Below, piece by piece: positions 48,958-58,001 of a stretch of 64,000 nucleotides of DNA (position 1 is its first letter; the number at the start of each line of letters is the position of its first letter). This DNA comes from Halanaerobium saccharolyticum subsp. saccharolyticum DSM 6643. Lineage in GTDB: Bacteria; Bacillota; Halanaerobiia; Halanaerobiales; Halanaerobiaceae. The stretch is from contig NZ_CAUI01000015.1 in NCBI RefSeq assembly GCF_000350165.1, positions 315,313 to 379,312 on the forward strand. Reading direction: 5' to 3'. The translations under genes and the position numbers were made by a program. Under the pieces are notes generated by a model that was not told where the DNA came from, ran no database searches, and worked only from the letters and a program-made list of their open reading frames with translations.

Positions 48958-51015
48958 TTAAATCTTTAATTCTATTCTTGAAATAATTTCGGCTATTTCT
49001 TTATACTTCTGCTGCCAATTTTTATCTTTTACTATTATTCCTGCTTCATCTCTAGCTTTTACTAAAAGCTCTTGGTCATCAATTAAACTAGCTACTTTTA
49101 AGTCATCTATTCCATGTTGTTTGGTGCCAAAAAATTCTCCTGGTCCACGCATTTTCAAATCTTCTTCTGCAATTAAAAAACCATTGTTGCTTTTGCACAT
49201 GATTTCTAAGCGATGAGCTGAATCTTCTCCAGGTGGATTAGATATTAATATACAGTATGATTGATATCTACCTCTACCAACTCTACCTCTTAACTGATGA
49301 AGTTGAGCCAAGCCAAATCTTTCTGCATTTTCAATGATCATAATACTGGCATTACTAACATCGACACCAACTTCAATCACAGTAGTTGCAATTAAAATAT
49401 CAATTTTTCCATCTCTGAAATTTTCCATTATTTCTTTTTTTTCGTCAGCTGGAATTGAACTGTGAAGTAGAGCTAGTTTATAATCTTTAAAAAAACCTGA
49501 ATTTAAGTCTTTATATAATTCTTCAGCAGAAATCAGTTTTGGCATTTCTTCTGATTTTTCAATTAAAGGACAGACTATATAGGACTGTCTTCCTTCATCA
49601 ATTTTTTCTTTTGCAAATTCATAAATTTTTTTTCTTCTATTTTCTCTCCGCCAAAAAGTAGCAATTTTTTTCCTGCCTGGCGGCATTTCATCAATTACAG
49701 ACAAATCTAAATCACCATAAATCAACATTGCCATTGATCTTGGAATTGGAGTAGCTGTCATAATTAATAAATCAGGATTATCTCCTTTTTCTTTGAGACT
49801 GTGTCGCTGTTCTACACCGAATCGATGCTGTTCATCAATTACAATTAAACCCGGCTTATCATAATTTAAACTTTCCTGAAAAAGTGCATGGGTCCCGATT
49901 ATTAAATCACTATTACCCTTTTCAATTTCCGTTTCTATATTTTTGCGTTCAGATGATTTAACACTTCCTGTTAAAAGATGAATTTTGTAATTAAATTTAC
50001 TTAAAAGTTCTTTAAAATTCAAATAATGCTGTTCTGCCAATATTTCTGTAGGAGCCATAAATATCCCTTGATAACCATTTGCCATCGTTTCTAGTAAAGC
50101 TAAAGCTGCAACAATAGTCTTACCAGATCCTACATCACCCTGCAGCAGTCTGGACATTGTTAGTTCAGATTCCATATCTTTTCTTATCTCAGACCAAACT
50201 CTATTCTGCGCAGAAGTTAACTCAAATTCGAGTTCTTCTAAAATTTTTTTATTTTCAGCAGCTATAAATTCGTGTTTTATACCTTTTAATTCATTATATT
50301 TTTTCTTTTCTTCCAAAGCATAGAGCTGCAGATAGAAAAATTCTTCAAAAGCTAAGCGTCTGCGTGAAACTTTTTGATGTTTTTGATTTTTGGGGAAGTG
50401 CATTCCAAGAATTGAAGTCTTTAAATTAGGAAATTTAAATTTTTTTAATATAAATTGAGGCAGCTGATCTTTAAGCAGTGAGGCATGACTTTTTATAGCA
50501 TTAGCAATAATTCTACGCAGACGTCTCTGTGTTAAACCTTCTGTTAAAGAATAAACAGGAACAATTCTACCAGTATTTAAAACTGAAGCCTCAGAATCCA
50601 ATTTTTCATAAACTGGATTATTGATTTCTTTTCTGTTATACTTCCTCCAGTTTTTCTCACTTATTTTGCCGCTAATTATATATTTATCACCTTTATTAAA
50701 TTGATCACGAAGATAAGATTGATTATACCAAATTCCATTTACTACATCACTGCCATCAGAGAAAGTCACTCTTAATAGGTCAAGCTTATTACGTATTTTT
50801 TGATATTCAACCTTTAATACTTCAACTCTAAAATTAGCTTTTTCTCCTACAGCTGTATATTTTATTTGACTTATTTGGCTGCGGTCCTCATATTCTCGAG
50901 GAAAGTAATAAAGGAGATCTTTTACAGTTTTAATCTCTAATTTGGAAAGGCGCTCGGCCCATCTGGGCCCAACACCTTTAATAAATTGCACTTCATCTGA
51001 AAGTTTTAATTTCAT
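48958..51015 (-). CDS. recG: ATP-dependent DNA helicase RecG
   Basis: 685 residues. RecG remodels stalled replication forks and Holliday junctions. The OB-type wedge domain is at the N-terminus, followed by helicase motifs: LLQGDVGSGKTIVA (I), DEQHRFGVEQR (II), MTATPIPRS (III), TTVIEVGVDV and QLRGRVGRGR (VI). ATG 51015 overlaps the DegV stop by 4 nt. Full length for the family. Confidence 0.98.
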   Translation of the reverse strand: MKLKLSDEVQFIKGVGPRWAERLSKLEIKTVKDLLYYFPREYEDRSQISQIKYTAVGEKANFRVEVLKVEYQKIRNKLDLLRVTFSDGSDVVNGIWYNQSYLRDQFNKGDKYIISGKISEKNWRKYNRKEINNPVYEKLDSEASVLNTGRIVPVYSLTEGLTQRRLRRIIANAIKSHASLLKDQLPQFILKKFKFPNLKTSILGMHFPKNQKHQKVSRRRLAFEEFFYLQLYALEEKKKYNELKGIKHEFIAAENKKILEELEFELTSAQNRVWSEIRKDMESELTMSRLLQGDVGSGKTIVAALALLETMANGYQGIFMAPTEILAEQHYLNFKELLSKFNYKIHLLTGSVKSSERKNIETEIEKGNSDLIIGTHALFQESLNYDKPGLIVIDEQHRFGVEQRHSLKEKGDNPDLLIMTATPIPRSMAMLIYGDLDLSVIDEMPPGRKKIATFWRRENRRKKIYEFAKEKIDEGRQSYIVCPLIEKSEEMPKLISAEELYKDLNSGFFKDYKLALLHSSIPADEKKEIMENFRDGKIDILIATTVIEVGVDVSNASIMIIENAERFGLAQLHQLRGRVGRGRYQSYCILISNPPGEDSAHRLEIMCKSNNGFLIAEEDLKMRGPGEFFGTKQHGIDDLKVASLIDDQELLVKARDEAGIIVKDKNWQQKYKEIAEIISRIELKI

Positions 51016-51887
51016 TCTCCTAATAATTCTCCTCTATAAATTACTATTCCATAAACCAGTGGGCCTGTATGAGAACTTAATACAGTTCCAATTTTATTTT
51101 CTAAAATATGATAATCATATTTAGGTTGATTTTGAAGCTCAGCTTCAAACAATTCTTTTAACTGCTGATAATTATCACTATTTTTACCATATATATAGGC
51201 AAAATTTACATTATCACTATTTTCAGCAGCTTCTAATGCTAACTCAACCATTTTCTGGTTTGTTTTTTTATAACCTCTAATTTTTTCTTTAGGAGTTATT
51301 TCGCCTGTTGCAGCAGAAAGTTCTAGAATTGGATTGAAATTGAAAATACTGCCCAAAAAAGCCTGAGCTTTTCCAATTCTACCTCCCTTTTCTAGATAAG
51401 TTAATTCACTAACTGTGAAATAAATAGTTAATTTTTCTCTTTCTTTTTCAAGAGTTGATTTAATCTCTTTTATATTTTTTCCTTCTTCTATCATCTTTGC
51501 TGCCAGCAAAACCAAAAACCCAAGTCCTGTTGTAGTTGATTTAGAATTTATTATTTCAATTTTAATGTCCTCTGTTTGAGCAGCAGCTAATCTCGCAGAC
51601 TCAATTGTCCCGCTTAAGGCAGAAGATATATGAATAGAAATAATCTCATCATATTTATCAGCTAAATCTTGATATTTGTCTATAAATAGTCCTACAGATG
51701 GCTGAGAAGTTGTGGGTAGTTCTTCAGCAGATTCCATCATTGAAAAAAATTCTTCATTCTCAAGATCAATTTTGTCGTAATAAGTATCATCTTTAAAATG
51801 TACAGTTAATGGTACAATTTCTATCGAATATTTTTCAATGATTTCAGCAGGTAAATCACAGGTGCTATCAGTTACTAAAGCAATCAT
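51012..51887 (-). CDS. DegV family fatty acid-binding protein (FakB type)
   Basis: 291 residues. TDSTCDLPAEI at the N-terminus, the TTSQPSVGLF loop, ISSALSGTIESARLAA, and the late IGTVLSSHTGP mark the DegV/FakB family, which holds a fatty acid for phosphorylation by FakA. FakA is encoded directly upstream (12 nt), so this is most likely its FakB partner. ATG 51887 follows AGGATG. Fatty acid specificity cannot be told. Confidence 0.93.
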   Translation of the reverse strand: MIALVTDSTCDLPAEIIEKYSIEIVPLTVHFKDDTYYDKIDLENEEFFSMMESAEELPTTSQPSVGLFIDKYQDLADKYDEIISIHISSALSGTIESARLAAAQTEDIKIEIINSKSTTTGLGFLVLLAAKMIEEGKNIKEIKSTLEKEREKLTIYFTVSELTYLEKGGRIGKAQAFLGSIFNFNPILELSAATGEITPKEKIRGYKKTNQKMVELALEAAENSDNVNFAYIYGKNSDNYQQLKELFEAELQNQPKYDYHILENKIGTVLSSHTGPLVYGIVIYRGELLGE

Positions 51888-51898
51888 CTTAACACATC

Positions 51899-53680
51899 CT
51901 ATTCTAATGAAATAATAAAGGGGTATAGTGGCTGTCCACCAGGATAAACTTCGATTTCATCAAAGTCAAAATTTTCTTCCATAATTTTTTTGATTTCTTC
52001 TGCTTCAGCCGCTGTTACTCCTTCCCCATAGTAGATTGTGACTAATTCTTCGTCTTCAGCAACTTCATTTAATAATTTCTTTACTGTTTCCCTTTCAGTA
52101 TCAGCACTAACCAAAATATCTCCATTCTTTAAACCTATATAATGATCTTTTTGTATTTCAAGACCATTCACCTTAGAATTTTTAACTGCCTGAGTAATCT
52201 CAAGCGTCTTTACATTTTTAATTTCAGATTCCATTCTTTCTTTTAACTCAGCTGGCTGTAGTTGATCATCAAAAGCCATTAAAGCAGTTACAGCTTGAGG
52301 AATAGATCTGGTTTCAATTATTGCAATATCTTTTTTACTTAATTCAGATACCTGTTTAGCTGCAGAAATAATATTTTTATTATTAGGAAGTATAATTATC
52401 TTTTTTGTATTCATTTTTTCAACTATTTCTAAAAAGTCATTGGTAGAAGGGTTCATTGATTGACCACCCTTAATTACATAATCTACTCCTAACTCAGTTA
52501 AAATATTAACTATACCTTCACCATTAGCTACTGAAATAATACCTATATTTTTATCTACATTGATCTCTGTCTCAGTTTCTTGACTAACTTCTGTTTTGTG
52601 TTGATTATTATTTGTAGCTTCAGTTTCAATATTTTCATCACTTTCTACAGACTTAACTGAGGAATCACCGTGGCTATAATTGGGATGGAACTTTGAATGA
52701 TCAAATTCATCATCATTTTCACGCTTTACTTTTTCCTCATTTTGTTTGCGCATATTATCAATTTTGACATCAAAAACTTTACCTTTTTTCAAACCATACT
52801 CCAGCAATACTCCTGGGTGATTACTATGAATGTGGATTTTTATAACATTATCACTACCGACAACCATAATTGAATCCCCATAACTTTGCATATCTTTTCT
52901 GATCTTATCTATCGTTCTATCAATATTTGATTTTCGACTGTCAATTTCTATTAACATTTGAGTACAATAGGTAAACTTTATATCTTCTGCAGCTTCCGAC
53001 TTTTTGATATTTTTTTCTGGAGCAGCTGTAGCGTGATATTCAATCTTTTCTCCTTTTAATCCTTTTAACATTCCCTCTAAAATAATTAAATATCCCTGAC
53101 CACCTGCATCTACAACTTCTGCTTCTTTTAAAGCATCAAGTAACTCAGGAGTGCGTTCTAACGATTCTTCTGCTTCTTTTATAGTAATTTCTAATAATTC
53201 TATAATATCTTGAATAGAATCAACTTCAGCAGCAGCTTTTTCAGCAGCTTCTCTGGAAACAGTTAAAATTGTTCCCTCAACAGGCTTTAAAACTCCATGA
53301 TAAGCTATTTCAGAAGCTTTTGTTAAAGCATTAGCCAAATCTTTTGCTTTCATCTTTTTCTTGTTTTTAAGAGCCTGTGCAAAGCCTCTAATCAGCTGAG
53401 ACAGAATAACACCTGAATTACCTCTAGCTCCCATTAAAGCCCCTTTTGAAAGCGCAGCAGACAAATCTGATACACTATCATATTTGCTATCTTCAAGATT
53501 AGAAACCGCCTCTTTAAATGTTAGATACATATTTGTACCTGTATCACCATCTGGCACTGGAAAAACATTTAATGAATCAATAAAAGATTTTTGCTCTTTT
53601 AGCCAGTTTAATGATGTAAACATCATATTTTTAAATTCTTCTGCATCTACTGCAGTTATTTTTTCGTTATTAATTGGCAT
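51899..53680 (-). CDS. fakA: Fatty acid kinase subunit FakA (DAK2 domain, YloV)
   Basis: About 593 residues. The N-terminal DhaL-type ATP-binding domain (FPVPDGDTGTNMYLTF, MGARGNSGVILSQLIRGFA) is followed by a FakB-binding middle domain and a DegV-like C-terminal domain. A low-complexity, acidic and Asn-rich linker of about 60 residues (near 330-390) separates the last two parts. FakA phosphorylates FakB-bound fatty acid, feeding PlsY. The frame opens at TTG 53686; GAGGG fits ATG 53680. It overlaps asp23 by 11 nt. Confidence 0.95.
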   Translation of the reverse strand: MPINNEKITAVDAEEFKNMMFTSLNWLKEQKSFIDSLNVFPVPDGDTGTNMYLTFKEAVSNLEDSKYDSVSDLSAALSKGALMGARGNSGVILSQLIRGFAQALKNKKKMKAKDLANALTKASEIAYHGVLKPVEGTILTVSREAAEKAAAEVDSIQDIIELLEITIKEAEESLERTPELLDALKEAEVVDAGGQGYLIILEGMLKGLKGEKIEYHATAAPEKNIKKSEAAEDIKFTYCTQMLIEIDSRKSNIDRTIDKIRKDMQSYGDSIMVVGSDNVIKIHIHSNHPGVLLEYGLKKGKVFDVKIDNMRKQNEEKVKRENDDEFDHSKFHPNYSHGDSSVKSVESDENIETEATNNNQHKTEVSQETETEINVDKNIGIISVANGEGIVNILTELGVDYVIKGGQSMNPSTNDFLEIVEKMNTKKIIILPNNKNIISAAKQVSELSKKDIAIIETRSIPQAVTALMAFDDQLQPAELKERMESEIKNVKTLEITQAVKNSKVNGLEIQKDHYIGLKNGDILVSADTERETVKKLLNEVAEDEELVTIYYGEGVTAAEAEEIKKIMEENFDFDEIEVYPGGQPLYPFIISLE

Positions 53681-54032
53681 CGCCAACCCTCACTCCCCTT
53701 ACATTAACATCTATAGTTATAATTTCAATTCCAACTTTATTTTCGAGGGTATAGCGAACTCTCTCCATAACATTGTGAGCCACTTCATGAATATTAGTAC
53801 CGTATTCAACAATGATATTTAGATCCAGATGAACCTTATCTTCACTAATATCAACACCAACACCCTTACTAATATTATCCCAGCCTAAAAGATCTGCAAG
53901 ACCATCCTGCACACTTCTAGAAGACATACCAACAAGACCATAGCATTCCATTACAGCAATTCCAGCTGTTTTTGCTATTACCTCTTCGTCAATAACAATT
54001 TTACCAAGTTCATTTTTTAATTCTTTTTCCAT
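53670..54032 (-). CDS. Asp23/Gls24 family envelope stress protein (YloU)
   Basis: 120 residues. The Asp23 fold is clear (AGIAVMECYGLVGM, DLNIIVEYGTNIHEVAHNV, VNVRGVRV). The family is tied to envelope stress and, next to fakA, probably to lipid homeostasis. ATG 54032 follows AAGAGGTG. A sigma-H-like promoter lies about 100-130 nt upstream, and rpmB is divergent. It begins the asp23-fakA-degV-recG-rsmD-coaD run. Confidence 0.93.
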   Translation of the reverse strand: MEKELKNELGKIVIDEEVIAKTAGIAVMECYGLVGMSSRSVQDGLADLLGWDNISKGVGVDISEDKVHLDLNIIVEYGTNIHEVAHNVMERVRYTLENKVGIEIITIDVNVRGVRVGDAN

Positions 54033-54133
54033 TCTTTACACCTCTTTTCATACATAATTATTCTATCTTATATATAGTCTCTATGCAAGAATAAAATTAT
54101 TTAAACTAAATTTAATTATCTGCTCAGTTATTA

Positions 54134-54164
54134 ATTAATTCAAGATAAATTTATACTTTCCTGC
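54134..54164 (-). promoter_or_regulatory. Sigma-H-like promoter of asp23-fakA
   Basis: GCAGGA (54159-54164), 17 nt, GAATTAAT (54134-54141) on the minus strand. It heads the asp23-fakA-degV-recG transcript. The 247-nt gap to rpmB otherwise holds only AT-rich sequence and the rpmB promoter. Confidence 0.55.
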
Positions 54165-54205
54165 ATCTGATAATTTATATTTTTTTAAAACTTGCTTTAT
54201 TAAAC

Positions 54206-54235
54206 TTGCTAAAGACCGTTTATCTATGTTAAAAT
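54206..54235 (+). promoter_or_regulatory. Sigma-A promoter of rpmB
   Basis: TTGCTA (54206-54211) and TAAAAT (54230-54235) with an 18-nt spacer, about 40 nt before ATG 54280. A second TATAAT immediately follows, so the exact -10 could shift. Confidence 0.55.
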
Positions 54236-54279
54236 ATAATCTGACGGATATTTATTTTTTAGATAGGAGGTGTTTTTCT

Positions 54280-54510
54280 ATGTCCAGAGTCTGCGAGATT
54301 TGTGGTAAAGGTGGAAATACAGCCAATAGCATACAAAGACGTGGTAAAGCTAAGAAAAAAGGAGGAGTTGGACGTAACATTACAAGTTCTACAAAGAGAA
54401 CTCAACGTCCAAACCTTAAAAAAGTTAAAGCAATTGTTGATGGATCACCAAAAAGAATTAAGGTGTGTACTCAATGTCTTAAATCAGGTAAAGTTGAAAG
54501 AGCTTACTAA
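54280..54510 (+). CDS. rpmB: 50S ribosomal protein L28
   Basis: 76 residues. MSRVCEICGKGGNTANSIQ and KVCTQCLKSGKV carry two CxxC pairs, the zinc-containing form. The frame extends upstream to 54226, but ATAGGAGGTG lies just before ATG 54280 and the canonical N-terminus starts there. It has its own promoter and terminator. The rpmB-asp23-fakA arrangement is conserved in Firmicutes. Confidence 0.97.
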   Translation: MSRVCEICGKGGNTANSIQRRGKAKKKGGVGRNITSSTKRTQRPNLKKVKAIVDGSPKRIKVCTQCLKSGKVERAY

Positions 54511-54530
54511 TTTAGATTTAGATAAAAAAA

Positions 54531-54567
54531 GGGAGAAAAACTTAGTAAAATAAGTTTTTCTCCCTTT
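54531..54567. terminator. Bidirectional terminator between rpmB and malic enzyme
   Basis: GGGAGAAAAACTTA and TAAGTTTTTCTCCC form a perfect 14-bp stem with a 6-nt loop. A short T run follows on the plus strand, and seven Ts on the minus strand (complement of the A run before 54531). Confidence 0.9.
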
Positions 54568-54579
54568 AGTACTTTTATG

Positions 54580-55800
54580 TTATTTAAGATTTTTAGAAAT
54601 TATATTTTTTATTTGCTGCTCATCCATTTCTATTCTTGCTAAATTATTTTGAACTGCACTTTTAGCAACTGCAAAAGCTACAGCTGGTACTACTCTTTGA
54701 TCAAAAGGATCAGGTATAATATATTTTTTGTCAAGCTTGTCTCCTACCAAATTTGCTATAGCTTCAGCTGCAGCTATTTTCATGTCTTCGCTTATTTCTA
54801 CAGCTCTTAAATCCAATGCACCTCTAAAAATACCTGGAAAAGCCAGTACATTATTGATTTGGTTTGGATAATCGGAACGTCCTGTTGCAATAACTGCTGC
54901 GCCAGCTTCTAAAGCAAGCTCAGGTTTTATTTCAGGACTCGGATTTGCCATAGCGAAAATTAAAGGATCTGCTGCCATCCTTTTTACCATTTCTGCTTTT
55001 AAAATATCCCCCACAGAAAGACCTATAAATAAATCAGCATCTTCAATCGCCTCAGCAAGACCTCCACTCAAGCCTTTAGGATTTGTTCTTTTAATCAATT
55101 TTTGCCTGAGTAAATCATATTGATCAAGATTATCTTCATTTAAAATACCTATTATATCGTTAATAATTAAATTTTTGGCGCCTGCATCTAAAAGAAGTTT
55201 AGACACGGCAGTGGCTGCAGCACCTGCACCATTTACCACAATCTTTATCTCCTCTAAATTTTTATCAACCAGTTTTAGGGCATTAATAACTGCTGCCAGA
55301 ACAACAACTGCTGTTCCATGCTGATCATCATGAAATATTGCCATATTAGTTTCTTCTTTTAATCTTTTTTCGATTTCAAAACATTTAGGAGCCGAAATAT
55401 CTTCTAGATTTATCCCTGCAAAAGTGGGTTCTAATAATTTAACAAATTGAACTATCTCATCGACATCTTTGCTGCCTATACAAAGTGGAAATGCATCTAC
55501 ATTTGCAAATTCTTTAAATAAAACTGCTTTTCCTTCCATAACTGGTAGGGCTGCTTCGGGACCGATATCTCCAAGACCTAAAACAGCAGTTCCGGAAGAA
55601 ACAACTGCTACTTGATTTCCACGAGCTGTGTATTCATATGCTTTATCTTTATCTTTTTTAATTTCTCTACAGGGCTCTGCAACTCCAGGTGAATAAGCAA
55701 GACTTAACTCTTCTTTATTTCTAACCCGAACTTTAGATTTCATTTCAATTTTACCCTGATTTTTACTATGTAATTTTAACGCTTTTTGATAAATATCCAT
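54580..55800 (-). CDS. NAD(P)-dependent malic enzyme (short form)
   Basis: About 406 residues. It oxidatively decarboxylates malate to pyruvate. LAYSPGVAEPCREI, VLGLGDIGPEAALPVMEGKAVLF, NLEDISAPKCFEIE, FHDDQHGTAVVVLAAV and INGAGAA-type dinucleotide motif VVNGAGAAATAVSKLL are typical of the clostridial/MaeB-like short form without a phosphotransacetylase tail. TTGGAGG lies before ATG 55800; the frame also opens at TTG 55812. It stands between thiN and rpmB, where it is not usual. Confidence 0.94.
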   Translation of the reverse strand: MDIYQKALKLHSKNQGKIEMKSKVRVRNKEELSLAYSPGVAEPCREIKKDKDKAYEYTARGNQVAVVSSGTAVLGLGDIGPEAALPVMEGKAVLFKEFANVDAFPLCIGSKDVDEIVQFVKLLEPTFAGINLEDISAPKCFEIEKRLKEETNMAIFHDDQHGTAVVVLAAVINALKLVDKNLEEIKIVVNGAGAAATAVSKLLLDAGAKNLIINDIIGILNEDNLDQYDLLRQKLIKRTNPKGLSGGLAEAIEDADLFIGLSVGDILKAEMVKRMAADPLIFAMANPSPEIKPELALEAGAAVIATGRSDYPNQINNVLAFPGIFRGALDLRAVEISEDMKIAAAEAIANLVGDKLDKKYIIPDPFDQRVVPAVAFAVAKSAVQNNLARIEMDEQQIKNIISKNLK

Positions 55801-55827
55801 TATTACCTCCAATTACTTTACTGCTCT

Positions 55828-56484
55828 CTACTCCAACTTTTCTAGTACATAAATTAACAAACCACTCTCTAAAGTGACTTCCGCCTGCTTATTTTCGATT
55901 AGATTACTGATTCCTCTGCTTTCGGAGCGTTTAATATCATGATTTTCTAAATTATATTTGCAGCCTTTGATACTAACTCCTTTAACAATTTTATTCTGTG
56001 GAATTAAAGAAAGTCTATATCCTTTTTTGTCGACGAATTTCCGACTGCTGCTAATTAATGCTATTTCTATTTTTTCAGAGATTATTCTTGCTTCTAAATT
56101 TAATTCATTTATATATTCTAAAAGATTTAAGTTGGCAAGCTGCTGGTCCACTCTACCACCAAGAGCAGCTGTTAGAAATATTTTTTTTATGCCATTTTTT
56201 AAACAATAATCTACTGCAATTTCACTATCAGTCTGATCTTTTTCAACAGGGAATTTTAATAATTCAACATTATTTTGCTGGTAGTATTCTTTATTTTGCT
56301 CAGTTATTGAATCAAGATCCCCTATAATAAGATCAGGTAGAATCTCTACATCTCTAGCATTATTAGCTCCACCATCTACTGCTATAATTTTATCTATTTT
56401 ATATTCTTCTATTTTTTTTCTTAACTTTTCTCTGCCGAAGTCTAATTCCCCATTTAGAATTAGAAGTGCTGTTTTCTTAGACAT
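55828..56484 (-). CDS. thiN: Thiamine pyrophosphokinase
   Basis: About 218 residues. It makes thiamine diphosphate from thiamine and ATP. AVDGGANNARD, PDLIIGDLDSI, FPVEKDQTDSEIAVDY and GGRVDQQLANL are the family's conserved acidic motifs. The frame opens at TTG 56493; ATG 56484 lies 11 nt after GAGGAG and overlaps the end of rpe by 8 nt, so I start there. It follows the rsgA-rpe-thiN order of B. subtilis. Confidence 0.95.
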   Translation of the reverse strand: MSKKTALLILNGELDFGREKLRKKIEEYKIDKIIAVDGGANNARDVEILPDLIIGDLDSITEQNKEYYQQNNVELLKFPVEKDQTDSEIAVDYCLKNGIKKIFLTAALGGRVDQQLANLNLLEYINELNLEARIISEKIEIALISSSRKFVDKKGYRLSLIPQNKIVKGVSIKGCKYNLENHDIKRSESRGISNLIENKQAEVTLESGLLIYVLEKLE

Positions 56485-57133
56485 CAGAAGCAATGCTCCT
56501 CATTTCTGCTAATGCTTCAGCAGGGTCAGCAGCACCAAAAATTGCTGAGCCAGCTACAATAATATCTGCTCCAGCATTAACAATTTCTTTTAAATTATGA
56601 TTTTTTATTCCTCCATCTACCTCTATTTTACAGTCATAATTATTAGCTTCTATTATTTTTTTAAGTTTAGCAATTTTTTCAGTCATCTGTGGTATATAGG
56701 ACTGACCTCCAAAACCCGGGTTAACAGACATAATAAGAACCTGATCAAGTTCTGGCAAAAGATATTCTAAACTTTCTATAGGTGTAGCAGGGTTTAGAGA
56801 AACTCCTGCTTTTATCCCCTGATCATTAATCATCTGAATCACACGATGAATATGATCTGTTGCCTCTAAATGTACAGTTAAAATATCAGAACCAGCTTCC
56901 ACAAAATCTTTGATATATCTTTCTGGTTTAGTTATCATTAGATGAGTATCAAATCGAAGTTCAGTTTGATCTCGAATATCCTTTATTAATCCAGGACCAA
57001 ATGTTATATTGGGCACATAAACTCCATCCATTACATCTAAATGTAAATAATCTGCTTCATTAATTAACTGAATCTGATTTTTTAATTGACTAAAATCAGC
57101 TGCAAGTAATGACGGTGCAAATTCTGTTTTCAT
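56477..57133 (-). CDS. rpe: Ribulose-phosphate 3-epimerase
   Basis: 218 residues, TIM barrel. It interconverts ribulose-5-phosphate and xylulose-5-phosphate. APSLLAADF, HLDVMDGVYVPNITFGP, DTHLMI, MSVNPGFGGQSYIP and EVDGGIK are all present with the metal-binding His and Asp residues. ATG 57133 shares one base with the rsgA stop (TAATG), so they are coupled. Confidence 0.97.
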   Translation of the reverse strand: MKTEFAPSLLAADFSQLKNQIQLINEADYLHLDVMDGVYVPNITFGPGLIKDIRDQTELRFDTHLMITKPERYIKDFVEAGSDILTVHLEATDHIHRVIQMINDQGIKAGVSLNPATPIESLEYLLPELDQVLIMSVNPGFGGQSYIPQMTEKIAKLKKIIEANNYDCKIEVDGGIKNHNLKEIVNAGADIIVAGSAIFGAADPAEALAEMRSIASDV

Positions 57134-57993
57134 TAGTATCTAATCTCCTTTTCTTTTATTTCATTATATATTTGTTTGTAACTCTCATATCTCCGCTTAG
57201 ATATCTCGCCATTTTCAACTTTCTGCTGAACAACACAACCCGGTTCATGTAAGTGGCTGCATCCATTAAATTTACAAGCATTATTATATTTGGCTATTTC
57301 GGGAAAATACCATGATAAATCATCTAGTTCAATTTCAAAATCAACCTTAGCCATTGAGGAAAAACCTGGAGTGTCAGCAACCCAACCCTGATTTGGAAGT
57401 GATAATAATTCTACCATTCTGGTTGTATGAACTCCTTTTTTTAATTTCTTACTGACAGCAGCAGTTCTCAAATCTGCATCCTCAATCACCTTATTCAAAA
57501 ATGATGATTTTCCTGAGCCAGAAGGTCCTGTTAAAACATTTATTTTGTTATTTAATCTATCAAATAGTTTTTTTAAATTAGTATTTTCTTTAACGCTTAT
57601 AAAATAAACCTCATAACCTGCTTCTTTATATTCTTCAAAATCTTTTTCAAAACCAGGATCAGCCTGATCAATTTTATTAATAACTATCAGAGGCTCAAAA
57701 CCAGAACTTTCTACAAGCAATAAAAATCTATCTAATAATGAAGGTGTAAACTCTGGATCTTTTACTGAATGCATTATTACTACCTGATCAACATTTGCAA
57801 CCTTTGGCCTTTTTAATAAATTTTTTCTTGAATAATAATCCTCAAGAATTTTATTTTCTTTGTCAATCTCCACATAATCGCCTGGGTATATTTTTTCTCT
57901 AATCTTACCTCTAATTCTACATTGGTATATCTCCTTATTTGGAGAAGCTACAAAGAAAAATCCTCCGATCAACTTAATTAAAATACCCTTCAT
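57133..57993 (-). CDS. rsgA: Ribosome small subunit-dependent GTPase RsgA
   Basis: 286 residues. An OB-fold N-terminus, then a circularly permuted GTPase (NKID G4 before the P-loop TGPSGSGKSSFLN; DTPGFSS G3) and a zinc knuckle (CKFNGCSHLHEPGC). RsgA acts late in 30S maturation. ATG 57993 follows GGGGGATG. It lies 9 nt after prkC. Confidence 0.97.
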   Translation of the reverse strand: MKGILIKLIGGFFFVASPNKEIYQCRIRGKIREKIYPGDYVEIDKENKILEDYYSRKNLLKRPKVANVDQVVIMHSVKDPEFTPSLLDRFLLLVESSGFEPLIVINKIDQADPGFEKDFEEYKEAGYEVYFISVKENTNLKKLFDRLNNKINVLTGPSGSGKSSFLNKVIEDADLRTAAVSKKLKKGVHTTRMVELLSLPNQGWVADTPGFSSMAKVDFEIELDDLSWYFPEIAKYNNACKFNGCSHLHEPGCVVQQKVENGEISKRRYESYKQIYNEIKEKEIRY

Positions 57994-58001
57994 TTAAACT
58001 A

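Noticed and set aside
54511-54579. spoVM-like small gene next to rpmB
   Set aside because: The gap is filled by a bidirectional terminator and has no suitable start with ribosome site.
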